From Malania oleifera (taxonomy: Eukaryota > Streptophyta > Magnoliopsida > Santalales > Ximeniaceae), in NCBI RefSeq assembly GCF_029873635.1, contig NC_080426.1, forward strand, positions 52,032,093 through 52,096,092: DNA of 64,000 nucleotides, read 5' to 3'. This document shows, piece by piece, positions 11,913 through 24,100 of the stretch. Position numbers and translations under genes: made by a program. Numbering within the stretch: position 1 is the first letter of the stretch; each line of letters starts with the position of its first letter. A model generated the notes under the pieces. The model was not told the origin of the DNA. It saw only the letters and a program-made list of their open reading frames with translations, and ran no database searches.

Positions 11913-12104
11913 CTACACCAACTGCAGCAGTTTAATGTTTCCAGTTGAGTTTGCTGCAAGAACCATGTTTGACTTCCCTCTCCAACAGACGCTTGAAACA
12001 AACTGTCCATTATAATCATTAATATTGCGTCTAGGAGTTGGATCAATGGATCCAAATTTGAAAGAAGTGATTGGCATTGGCAAAGATCTATGATAAGTAA
12101 AAAC
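11913..12104 (-). CDS. SPA: SPA coding exon 7: propeller C-terminus and stop
   Basis: 192 bp after acceptor TTTTTTCAG (12106-12105). Encodes [34 protein letters not shown] and the terminal [14 protein letters not shown] with stop TAG at 11915-11913. The closing motif is the expected end of SPA proteins. Confidence 0.92.
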   Translation of the reverse strand, partial: VFTYHRSLPMPITSFKFGSIDPTPRRNINDYNGQFVSSVCWRGKSNMVLAANSTGNIKLLQLV

Positions 12105-15100
12105 CTGAAAAAATAAAACAGGATATTTGTAACCTAAAAGTATTTTTCGAAGTGTACAACAAGAGGAGAGATGAAAATAAGAATCAGAAATTATATCCCC
12201 AAATATTCAGAAACAAAATTTAATGCCATCAAGAAGGGTATTGATGGCAATATCTTAGTACTCTTTCTTTCTATAAGAATGTGCAAAAATTTAAAGGATG
12301 AAAACTCAAATTTTTCTTCTTCCATATCTGAAAGAGAGTTAAGTGCCAGCATAATGTAGCATGTTTGACATGGGTATCTCACTTATTTTGAAGTGTCAAT
12401 GAAAAATGGGACAGATTAAGAAAGAAAACAATGTAAGGCGATTAGCTCTCCTCCCCTAGCTGGATATGCGTATCAGATACAAAGCCCAACTTATGTTCCT
12501 CTCTTCCCTTTTAGGGATATGCTTACTGGGTAAGTGGGCCAACGGCAAGCATATCTGAACATATTTCATAACATACCTTGTGTAAGGTATTTAATACATT
12601 TATCAGTGTCCTTGTAACATAATGTACAAATAAGCCACCCACAAACAACTACAATTCCAAACCTTACCAGCATTATTCCAAAGAAAATAGCAGGGATTCA
12701 TGCTAACCTCATTAGTTTCTGAACCACATGCAATGTATCCATCCAAAACAGATAATCCAACAAAATTCTGTACAAGAAAATAAATGTTAGAACCAGTTAG
12801 ATTACCACTTAAAAGCTTAAGCTGTTAGGTTGAGGGCCAACAATGCATATCAAGCTTTAGTGCTCCCCTGCACGTGCAGCTAGACAGCACGTGGATAGAT
12901 AAACACATTGATAACACCGATTACAGAGAACACAATTTTTTTTTTTAAACACAACACAATAAATGCAGGCAACAAGAGTAGAACCCAGGACCTCCTGGTA
13001 ACCAGCTCTGATACCATGTTAGATTACCACTTCACCTAAAAGGTTAAGCTGTTAAGTTGTGGGCTAACAATGCATTTCAAGCTTTAACAGAACAAAAAGA
13101 TTTATTAGAATTAGAAAAATTTACCATATGACTAAATAATTATCTAGAGTTAATAAACCAACCTTTTCATTAGTATGACCACGAAAAGTTAAGCTGCAAG
13201 CATTGGAGGACATCCCAGCTGAGTTGGTTTTGTTGAGATCCCAAAGCTTTAGAGAATTGTCTGTGGACGCAGAAACAAGGGTTTCTGGATCTAAAAATTT
13301 TGTATAGCTAACAGCTTTTCCATGGCCAGATAATGTGCACCAAGGGATTCTAGTATGCCGAAGATCATAGCCGTAAATCTTGTAATCCGCAGATCCAAAA
13401 ACCAACAGATGGGAGGAGTAAGCAGAAAATTGAACACAGCAAACATTGGCGGGGCTCCAGATAGTTCCAATAGAATTTTTCTGTTAAAAAATCATACCCT
13501 GGAATCAGGATTCAACTGAATCCATAATGGAGATAAAAACTAATTTTCCAAACAATTGCCTAAGTTCGAAGTAAAGAACAGGGGGAGTGTGAAGTCATAG
13601 GAGAATTATGAAACCACAAGGTTTGTCTAATTGTCTAAGCTTCGCATTCAGGCTCATATCTTGAAGCCCATGCTAACAAGTACCTGACAGTATGGTGAAA
13701 TCAACAAAATAGATACACACTAATACAATAGTGAGTCAATTAAAAAATTAACCTAATTGTGGCTAAAATTAACCTACTGGCACCTGAGGCCTGGCTCAGG
13801 TGAAAGGTTGGGGTGGGACGTGGAATCTTACCAATCATAATCATGATGAATCGATGATGATGGTGATGATGTGAATACATTCTGGCACAACAGACAAGAA
13901 GATAACCATCTTCCTATCATAACTTCAGCAGTCCTCAGTAAAAAGCACAAATAAGAGAACACATGGTTGTTGCTCAACTGAATGGAGACTTGAGAAGAAG
14001 TTATTTCAGCACATGTATGTGTGAACACGCACGCATAAAGTCAAAAATAGTTAATTAAGAATATATTTTCCTTTGCCATTTCCTGGATTTTTCTTGAGAC
14101 TTCCAAATTAAAAAATTCTAGAAAAAGAAATGACGAGAAAAAGATAGGCTTCTACCATGAATCTATGATTACCTGCTTTATGCAAGTACCAAATTCTTAC
14201 CCATAAAATTTGTTTAAATGATACACGGGAAATCATACCTCATTAATGCTCCACAGTTTCACTGAACAATCATCACTTCCACTGGCAAACTTTGTTGGGT
14301 CGATTTGTGAGAAGTCAACAGACCAAGCCCTCTTTTCATGCTCCTTGTGTTGAGAATATCCTTGACCAGTTCCTGCATCCCAAATCTATACTCCACCCAA
14401 GTATACAATATCATGAAAAAATGCAAAAGCAATTAGAAAACAGAAAAAGTACTACTACTACTATTCAAAGCAGGTAAAAACAACAATAATTCTTTACTTT
14501 CAAAACTTAATTGATGATATTAATTTTCTGAGTAAATGAATCATATGGTAATCTTAGAAACAAGAAGTAACTCTGTAAGCAGGCATTTAAATAAAATTTA
14601 CGCCAAAGACTGTTCTAGTGATAGCCATGCAATGTGTACAGAGAGTTGCAGCCATTACGCTCTCCAAACATTTGATCAAACTTACGAACCCTCCAGAAGA
14701 CTTCCTGCTTTAAAGATTGCTGCAAGAACACCATCCATGAACTTCTAATTATCGCTCAATGGTATGTACCTTGTCCAACCATCTAAAGTAACCAACATGA
14801 TAGGGGCAAGCAAAAAAAAAGGTGTTAATGCTATTTCAAGTTGGCAGCTCATTGTATAATCCCTATCCCTAGTCTCTACAATCAAGTAATTGAATCTAAC
14901 CTCAGAAAAATAAGCTACGTGTTTGTTTTAAGCAGAAATATAGAGTGCTTAAGGATTATTTTGTGATCTTTACCTCATTTACTATTAACTGTGTCATTTA
15001 GGGAATCTCTCTCGTTCAGCAGTCACCTCGTCAGCCTCTTTAATATTTCTTCTCTTAATTTCCTCACATTCCCCTACTTTCTTCCTTTTTATAGAAACAT

Positions 15101-18100
15101 TATGCTCAAATCAACTCTCCTACAATTAACTTTACTGGAGAATTCTAAACTGGAGTCTACATTCTGTCATTCTTGAGATGTGAATGGTAAGATGCTCTCA
15201 TATATCACCATAACAATCTAGGATCTTACGCTTCTGGTTTTTAGGTGCTGATCCCACAAATGCTGAGATAGTTTCAGCTACAGATTTATTCATTTTCAAT
15301 CTTCACTTCTATGGCATGGACCAAAGGAGTCTGTCCCCACTAGGTGGCCAAATTATAATGTCTTTCATTATAGACAAAAAACTATTGTAATACTCTTCTA
15401 GAACCAATATTGTAGCCCAAACAACTTTATAATAATAATACTACAAAAGATGAGAAAAATCTTCTAGAGGAAGTAACAGCTATCTGACAAAATAATCTTA
15501 ACCAGAAAAAAACAAATAATTAGACAAATGAGCAGGAAATAAGCACAAGCAATCCAAGATACAGCTTCCTGAGGGCAAACCTTGGCCTAATGGCAAGGGT
15601 ACCACACCGAAACCCAAAGGTCAAAAGTTCAAATCATGGAAACAGCCTCCCCAAAAACTGGAGGCCATGTATCATACACGCCTCAGCCCCACAATGTGGC
15701 ATGGAGCGTTGTGCACCATGTTATACGTTTGAACAACAAAGTGTGCTAGAAAGGTAATTGGACATCTCAATGACTTTATTTCCCCTTTTTATGAAGGCAA
15801 TGATACTCAAATCAGGAACTGGTATCAAATCCCTTCAAAACCACTATCATGCAATTTTGACCATCACTATTAAATATGTACCATGGTTTTAAATCACGGT
15901 AGCGTGTAGCGTAACGTAACGGTAACGGGTGTAACGGGAAGCAGGAGTAGCGGATGTTACATAACGGGAAGCGGGTGTAACGGCAATGAATTTTTTTGGA
16001 GCACGCACAACCTTGTGCATATTAGCGTACTTGCATGTTTTAAGCTTTTAGCCATCCTTAGAAAGGGTTTTAGTGTATTTTGGACCCTTTAGTTTGAGTA
16101 ACTAAGTTATTTGGTAAGGGCAACAAGTTTACATTTATTTTAAACCATCATTGATAGAAAATTACGTGTGTGCGAGTATTTATACTTCTCATTGTTCTTA
16201 TCTGTGATAAATTCTTATGTGTGCTAAATGAATTAATAAAATAAAATACATTATACACTCCATTAATCTATTAGACACATAAGACATACGAATAATATAA
16301 ATATAAAATAGCTAGAAAAGAAAGAAGGTTGAAGTTGAAAAATAAAGAACATAAAATATCACATTACTAATATTATTAAAAAAAAAAATTTCCCTAACAA
16401 GTTAATATTTTGAAATTGTTAATTAATGCATCTATTGTGAGTATTTAAAGAAACAGTAAATTTTGTATCATTGTCATCCTCATTATAATCTTTTCCCCCT
16501 CTTGCCACTTGGTATATTGACAATGATATATGAAAGAGAGAGAGAAAAAGTGATTAGAAAAAGTAAAAAATAAAATATTTTTTTGGTGTAACAGTCTTAT
16601 AGCGGTTACGTAAAGGCCGTAGCAGCCTTTACGTAACGGTTGCGTTCCGTAACGGTTTCTACGGCCGTGATTTTTCTTCCCTCCGATTTCGCGGTGTGTA
16701 ACAGTATCGGTAACCCAAAAAACCTTTACGTAACGGCGTTATGTAACGGTCGCAGCCTTTATTTAAAACCATGATATGTACAGCTCACCTTATCTACATT
16801 TGTTGTGATATGGCTCATACTGAGTGGAAGGCATGCACAAAGAGAAAACATGGTGAAAACAAAATGCTAGTGTTTGCTAATGAAACCGTCGATGGTTGCC
16901 TTCTATCCGTCGACGGTTTGGTCCAAAATTCAGAGAGGTTTTGCTCTCGGTATTAAACCGTTGACAGTATGTCTGCAAACCGTCGACGGTACTGTCAACG
17001 GTTTGGCTCAGGAACCCGACGCAAATTTTCAAATTTGAATTGGGACGTTAGGTTGGTTGGGGTTTGGAGGAAAAGCCTTCGGGAAACCTTTATATATACG
17101 TTGTATATGTTGTATTTGTAAAGTTGTTCATGTTTTTGAATACAAGATAGTAAGAAATGCTGCTGATCCTGTGGATGTAGGCATTGTCAAACCATGTAAT
17201 TCCTTGTATTATTGTTATTGCTTTCATTATAATCTGTGTGATTGTTGTTCTGTATATTTTACCGTTGAGTGTTGCGTTGTAAGATTGATTTATTCCGCTG
17301 TGCAATTCATTTTTCACAACAATTTGGTATCAGAATATTGTTGAAATGGCCTCTAGAGCTTCTTTTGCAAAGTTCGATGTTTTCAAGTTCGATGGAGCAG
17401 AAAACTTCGGTTTATGGTTAAGAAGGGTGAAGAATCTGTTAGTGCAACAATGTATGGTGAAGACCTTATACGGAGTTCAACTAGAAGGCATGGATGATAC
17501 AAATTGGAAGGAATTGGAAGCAAAGGTGTGTCGACTATCTGACTTTGTTTGGTTGATGACGTGTTGTATCACATCAAGGATGAGGATTCTCCGACAGCAG
17601 CTTAGCAGAAACTGGAAAGTCGGTATATGTCTTAAGTCTTTTATCGAACAAGTTATTTCTTAAGCAAAGGTTATATTGACTTAAGATGGTTGAGGGTTCG
17701 GATTTGAACCAACACATCAATGCACTCAATCAAATCATAAGTGATTTAATGCTGGTTGATGTGAAATTCGAGGAAGATGGGTGAAATTCGAGGAAGATGA
17801 CAAGACGCTGATGCTATTGAATTCCCTACTTGCTTCTCACTTGTATGAGAATTTGGTTACCACTCTAACATGGGGCAAAGAAAGTCTGAAATTGGAAGAG
17901 GTAACAAGCGCGTTTTTGGGTTTACATTAAAGAAAGATGGCTAGCGATGAAATTTCACATGGTGAGAGGCTTGTGGTGAAGAGTAACCACGAACGTGGGA
18001 GAAGCAAGTCCTAGAGCAAAACTTGATTGCAGTCCCGAAAGAAGAAGGGCATAAGGTGTTTTAAGTGCAGGAAAATTAGGCACATAAGACTAAAGTGTCC

Positions 18101-21100
18101 GGAGTGGAAGAAAAGGAATATTGAAAATCAAGAGGGTTCATCAAAATCTGCAAATGTAGTGGAAGGAGACTCAGGGAGTAGTGATAGTGATATGCTATAT
18201 GTTTCATCGGGTTCAAAATGCCTCATGGATTCTTGGATCCTAGATTCCAGATGTTCTTATCATATGACACCAAATAGAAATTGGTTCAACACCTACAGGT
18301 CAGTTAATTCTAGTTATGTTCTAATGGGAAATAATGCTTCATGCAAAATTATTGGGATAGAAAATATCAAAATTAAGATGTATGATGGTGTTGTGAGAAC
18401 TTTATGTGATGTAAGGCATGTACCAGATCTACGAAAGAATGTGATTTCATTGGACACTTTAGATTGTAACGAGTATAGTTACAAGTCTGAAAGTGGGATA
18501 ATGAAAATGTGTGAAGGTGACTTGATGGTGATGAAAGGACAAAAGTTAGCGAGAAATATCTATGCACTGCAGGGTATCACAATTGTAGGCAGAGCTGCAG
18601 CCGAAGAATCTAAGTCAGATGTTCTGTGGCATATACGGTTAGGGCATATGAATGACTGCATTTATTCATGTTTGGGGACCAATGAGAATAGAATCACGGG
18701 TTGGACATATGTATTTCGTGAGTTCATCACGAAAAGTCTTGGTGCATCTCATGCGGCACAAGTCAGAAATTTTTGCCAGGTTTAACTTGTGGCTAAGGTG
18801 AAAAACTAGATCGGAAGAGAGATCCTTAGGTCAAACATTGGTATTGAGTATGCTGGTTTTGTTCAAGGAGTTTTGTGAGCATGTCAAGTCGTATACAGGG
18901 CTTACAAGGAATTTCTTGGTAAAATAAGTGAGTATGGTGCGTTTCTCATTTAACCGATCGCCAAGAGTATCACTAGATGGGAGAGTTGCAGGAGAGGTGT
19001 GGATAGGTTATGCAGTAGACCACTCCGATGTGAGTGTTTGTTTGTCCAACCATGCACATTTATAGTGAGGTGAGATCTAGGCTTTGTGTAATGTTTGGAC
19101 GGTACATATTTCTAGGGTATAAGAAAGGTGGCTTCAAGCTAGGTGATCCAATGACAAACAAGGTGGTGATTAGTGGAGACATGATTTTTGGTGAGAAAGC
19201 CATGGTGCAGCGTACTCGGGTAAAGGAAGAGAAACAAATGCCAGAAAACTGTAGCAGCAATGAACATGTGATGCAAGTAGAGTTACAGACTCAGGGCAGA
19301 GATGACATTGTTCATGATGCAAGGAGTTATAGCTCGGGAGACCAGCATGAAAACAATGGACCTAGATGCACTATCAGGCTACCACTCAGGTATAAATTTA
19401 ATGATCTAGTGTTTTATGTATTCATTACTACCAGCAAGGTTCCTACTATTTTTCAAGATGCGGTGCACAGCAAAGGGAAAAATAGATGGACGAGTGCTAT
19501 GGTGGAGGAGATATAGTTACTGCATAAGAATCAGATGTAGGAATTGGTAGAGCTTCCAAAGGGGAAGAGGGTGATAGGATGCAAGGGGGTAATGTTTTTG
19601 TTATTTGTGGATAACATGTTATTTGCTGAGAAGACTTTGACTGAGGCTAGTCAGTTGGGAACTATGTTGATAAAAAGATTTTGATACGGCCAAGAAGAGT
19701 CTTGATTTAGAGATTCACAAGGACAAAACTGCAGGGAGTTTGAGATTATCTCAAGGTGGCTTTGTGGACAGAATTGTAGGGAGATTTTGTTTGTCATCTC
19801 AAGGTGGTTTTGTGGAGAATCAATGTAAATTGTCTACCGCTCGGTACCCATGGATGAATGGTGATGTTCAGGATATGCCAAATGTCCCCTATGCTGGTAC
19901 AATGGGGTGTTTTGGCAGGCAACAAAGTGGTCCGTCAGTTATGAGATTCGTTGACGCAGACTATGCAAGGGGCTTTGATGACAGAAGGTCTACAATGAGG
20001 TATGTGTTTATTGTTGTAGGAAGACCTTGTTGGAAGTCCAAGATGCAATCACTGGGTATAACATCTACAACTGAATCGGGGTTCATGGAAGAAACTGAAG
20101 CTGCCACGGACAAGTCCAAGCACTATTTGAACTTGGTTTTTGTCTCCAGTTGCTAGAAGGGAGATGGTGTCAACCTAATGTCCCAAGGTCAAGGCGGAGA
20201 AGCGGGGTTTATGTTTTCAGTTTCTCCTAAGGGGCGTATATTCGCCAAGGATGAGATTGTTGTGATATGTGGCTCATATACTGAGTGGAAGGCATGCACA
20301 AAGAGAAAACATGGTGAAAACAGAATGCTAGTGTTTGTTGAGAAAACCATCGATGGTTGCCCTGTATTCGTCGATGGTTTGGTCCAAAATTCGGAGAGGT
20401 TTTGCTCTTGGTATTAAACCGTCGATGGTTTGACTCGGGAACCTAGCGCAGATTTTCAAATTTGAATTGGGACGTTAGGTTGGTTGGGGTTTGGAGGGAA
20501 AGCCTGTGGGAAACCTTTATATATACGTTGTATATGTTGTATTTATAAATTTGTTCATGTTTTTGAACACAAGATAGTAAGAAACGTTGCCGATTGTTCC
20601 CGTGGATATAGGCTTTGCCGACCACGTAATTCCTTGTGTTATTGTTAGTGCTTTCATTATAATCTGCGCGATTGTTGTTCTGTATATTTTACCAGTGAGT
20701 GCTGCGTTGTAAGATCGATTTATTCCGCTGTGTAATTCATTTTTTACAACATTTTTCAACAATTATTATCTTCTTTCAAAAATATATGTCGTATTACAAC
20801 AGATGAACACCTGCAAAGAATTTCAGGCACCAACCCAGATTCCCATCTTCTTCTTCTTCATCTTATTCTTCTTCTTTGTGCTTTTTTCTCTTCCTCTCCT
20901 TTTGTCTTAATCACCTTATCCTATAATTTTTTTTATGGAAAAAAAAACTTTATTAAGAGAAGAAAGAACATATAAGGGGTATAGGAATCTCCCTAAGCAA
21001 AGCAGAAAACAAAAAGAAAGAAAAAAGAAAAACCATACAAGGAAAAAAGGCTAACGATGAAACCCACGCTACCCAAACAACGTGATGAAAATCAATAGTG

Positions 21101-24100
21101 CTCAATAAAATTGATCTACGAAGTGCGATTTTGAAAAAGAAAGAACATTTCTCTCTAGCCAAAGCACTTAAAAAATAGTAAAATTGCGCACCACCATAAA
21201 ATCCTCTACCTTTTTATGCCTAAACAATGAACAAAAAAGCCTCAAAAGAACTAGGGTATACCCAACAGTCTTTGACACTGTGCAAACCAAAAAAGCTTGT
21301 TCCATAAGACTCCATAAGTCAAAGAGCAATTTAGAAAGAAACTAGCATGAGTCTCACCACTAGAGCAACACATCACACACACATAAGGAGATGAGGTCTT
21401 CTAACCTATAAAAATAAATAAATAAATAAAAATAAAAAATAAAATTGTTGGCGTTTAAATGGATGCAAATCCACACAAAAGCCTTAACCTTTGAACTTCG
21501 AAGGATTCTTAGCTTTTCACTAATGATTAAAGAGAGGGAAAGAATAGGAAGAGTGAATCAAATGTGAACTTAAACATATGATATTTTTATAAACCTATGC
21601 ATTTTAGTTTACATTTCAAAGTTGTTTTTCCAAATACAGACCTAGAATATGTATTAAGAATCCAAGCATATGAACCTTATTATCATTTAGTGTATAGGAA
21701 ATGAAGAAAGAAGCCTAAACCCATAGTGCAAAACATGTTTTATCTCCTCTCAAAAAAATTTTGATTCTCAAAATATTTCAATATTTCTTATAACATTTAA
21801 AAAATCTTTCACCTTTTAAGTAAAGTAGGTACTCAGATCAAAGTTTTTTATTAGTTCCCTACAGAATTGATGGGAAGAGTTTCTTTCCTCGCCCAAGCAA
21901 GTTAAGGATATTAATCACAAGCCCAATGAATAATAACTAGCCAATAAAACAATAAAAAAGCAAAATAAAACCAACAAGAAACTAAGAACAATATTTATGT
22001 GAAAAACCCTTCCAAGAACGAAAAAACTAGGAGAAACCAACCTACAATCAACTAATCAATGAAAAAAGCTTCTCGTACCTTAAAGGCTAACAACAATAAA
22101 ATCCTTTTCGTTGAAAACCCTTGTTGCATGTAAAAGACAACACTACTCTTGCTCTCTCTCTAACTCTCTGTACACACTTATCTTGTGTATATGTAATACT
22201 TAAAACATGTTTTGCATGGAAGACCCATGCACAGCATGCTTTGATTTGGTATTGGCCACTTCTCATATGGCTAGCCCGAAAACAGCAAGTACTAAGCCCA
22301 AAAACCTCCACTGGACTTATGAGGAATCTCACTGCATAATAAATCTCATGCCCAAGTACCAAGTCACAGATGGGGTTTTTGGTAACAAAGCCAATGGATA
22401 TGTTTTGTGATAATCGAGATGCCATTTATATTGCTAGCAATCTAGTATTCCATGAGAGGACAAAACACATCAAAGTTGATTGTCATTTGTAGGGGATGTT
22501 GTATTGAAGGTCATGAGGACGCCTTTTGTGAAATATGTGGATCAGGTAGGCAATTTTTTCACAAAGCCTTTATTTAAGCGTGCGTTGTCTAATGGTTGTA
22601 GTAAGCTGGGGTTGGGCGATATTTATACACCTCCAGCTCAAAGGAGAGTGTTAGAAGAGAATAGGTTATTTTAGCAATTAAGTTGCGTGAGAGGGGGTAT
22701 TTTTTTTAAAGAATTTTATTATTATTAATATATAAGAGGGCAGACCTGAAGCTGTACGCAACTCTCTAGAATACTACCATCTCCTCCTTTCTTTTACTTT
22801 CTTCTTCTTTTCTTCTTCTCTTCCTTCTCTTCTTCTTCTCTCCTCCATATTTAACTTTACAACAATAACCACTTAGCCACAACATTTCTTTACAAACTTT
22901 CACCAGTGACTTATATATCACATCAACAGTGGAAAGAATAACACACTTATGAAGATTTTGCCAAACGGATCCCCTTCCAAAAGTGAACAAATATCTGCCG
23001 TTACTCATCACCAGCTATATCAGAATCAGTATAACTCACAAAAGTGGGTTTGCAGCTTCAAAATATAGTGATGTGTAGCAGCATCAAGGGGGGCTAGGGG
23101 GGAAATAGGAAGTGAAACAGATAGAAGAAGGGAGCATAAGAAGAAGAAGAAGGAAGAAGAAGAAGAAGAAGAAGAAGAGAGGAGGAAGAAGGAAGCAACT
23201 CATGTTCACTTCAATTCAAACTCATCCAAATGCTAACTCCTACATGACTTTTGCACCCTAGTTATGAGAAATCCTAAAACACATGAAATTAGACATATAC
23301 GCCCAAAGACACATGAAATTACAAACAGACCCCTAAAACACGCATATACTACAAACAAACCCTCATACACATAAGCCTACTACAAATAAACTAAACACAC
23401 TTGGGTTTAGGACTCAATATTCCCTTGAGCCTTTTCTTTGAAATTAGTCTCCAAAGTGAGTTGAAATGATCCATCCAAGTACCTGCTTCCAATCATACAT
23501 CAGTTCTTCCCCATTGAGAAACAATTTCGCTTGAATTATAATGTGCATGAGTATCAAAAGCAACAAGCAACGAACTGTGACTATGTAAACCTAAGGCCCC
23601 TTGGAGACCATAAAAATGTGTCCTTGTGGCAGCAAGAATGCAACAAGCAAGCTCATTGTATTGGTGGCGACATGAATGTCTAGGAAGCACAAACTCACTA
23701 AACGTAATGCAGATATTCTGCTCAGGTTTGAGCACAGCACTGTCAATTGTTGTGTCAGCAGAGTCTTCCATCCATTTTTCTTCCATATCATCAACACCGT
23801 CTTGAAGATTCATCACATCAATCACAACACTGTTGGCTACATTAATATCCTCCTTGATATAAGTATCTTCCTGGGACAGTAAAACTTGAGAATCAATGTT
23901 GGATTTTGATTTTTGGTGAAGGTGGACAAGAAAATCATCACGGAGGTGTGCGGTTGAGTATTAACGACTCACAACAAACAAGTTGCGCTTGTTCTTCTTG
24001 AAGCATTATTTCCTTAATACACAAGTTAGACTGAAGAATGTGACACTGAGAAGTGAATGTTAGTTTCCCCTAATTGTTTCTCCTTCTATCTTCTTCTTCC

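Larger units (their letters stand above)
16801..20751 (+). mobile_element. Copia retrotransposon with two LTRs, internally deleted, in SPA intron 3
   Basis: LTRs at 16801-17321 and 20258-20751 begin TGTTGTGATATG and end in ACAACA. A primer site (TTGGTATCAG, 17324-17333) follows the left LTR. The interior is only about 2.9 kb and contains fragments of gag, protease, integrase, reverse transcriptase and RNase H in normal order with stops, frameshifts and large deletions. It lies antisense to SPA. The flanking pentamers (ACATT left, TTTTT right) do not match, so no target duplication is visible. The left end is only 20 bp from the second target copy of the hAT-like element. Confidence 0.9.

Noticed and set aside
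16796-20756. Target duplication for the intronic Copia
   Set aside because: The flanks ACATT and TTTTT do not match, and shifting the right end by a few bases does not help, so none is claimed.
23493-23825. 110-codon minus-strand frame in SPA intron 3
   Set aside because: Lies within retroelement debris; I could not match it to any gag or pol motif and see no host gene signals.
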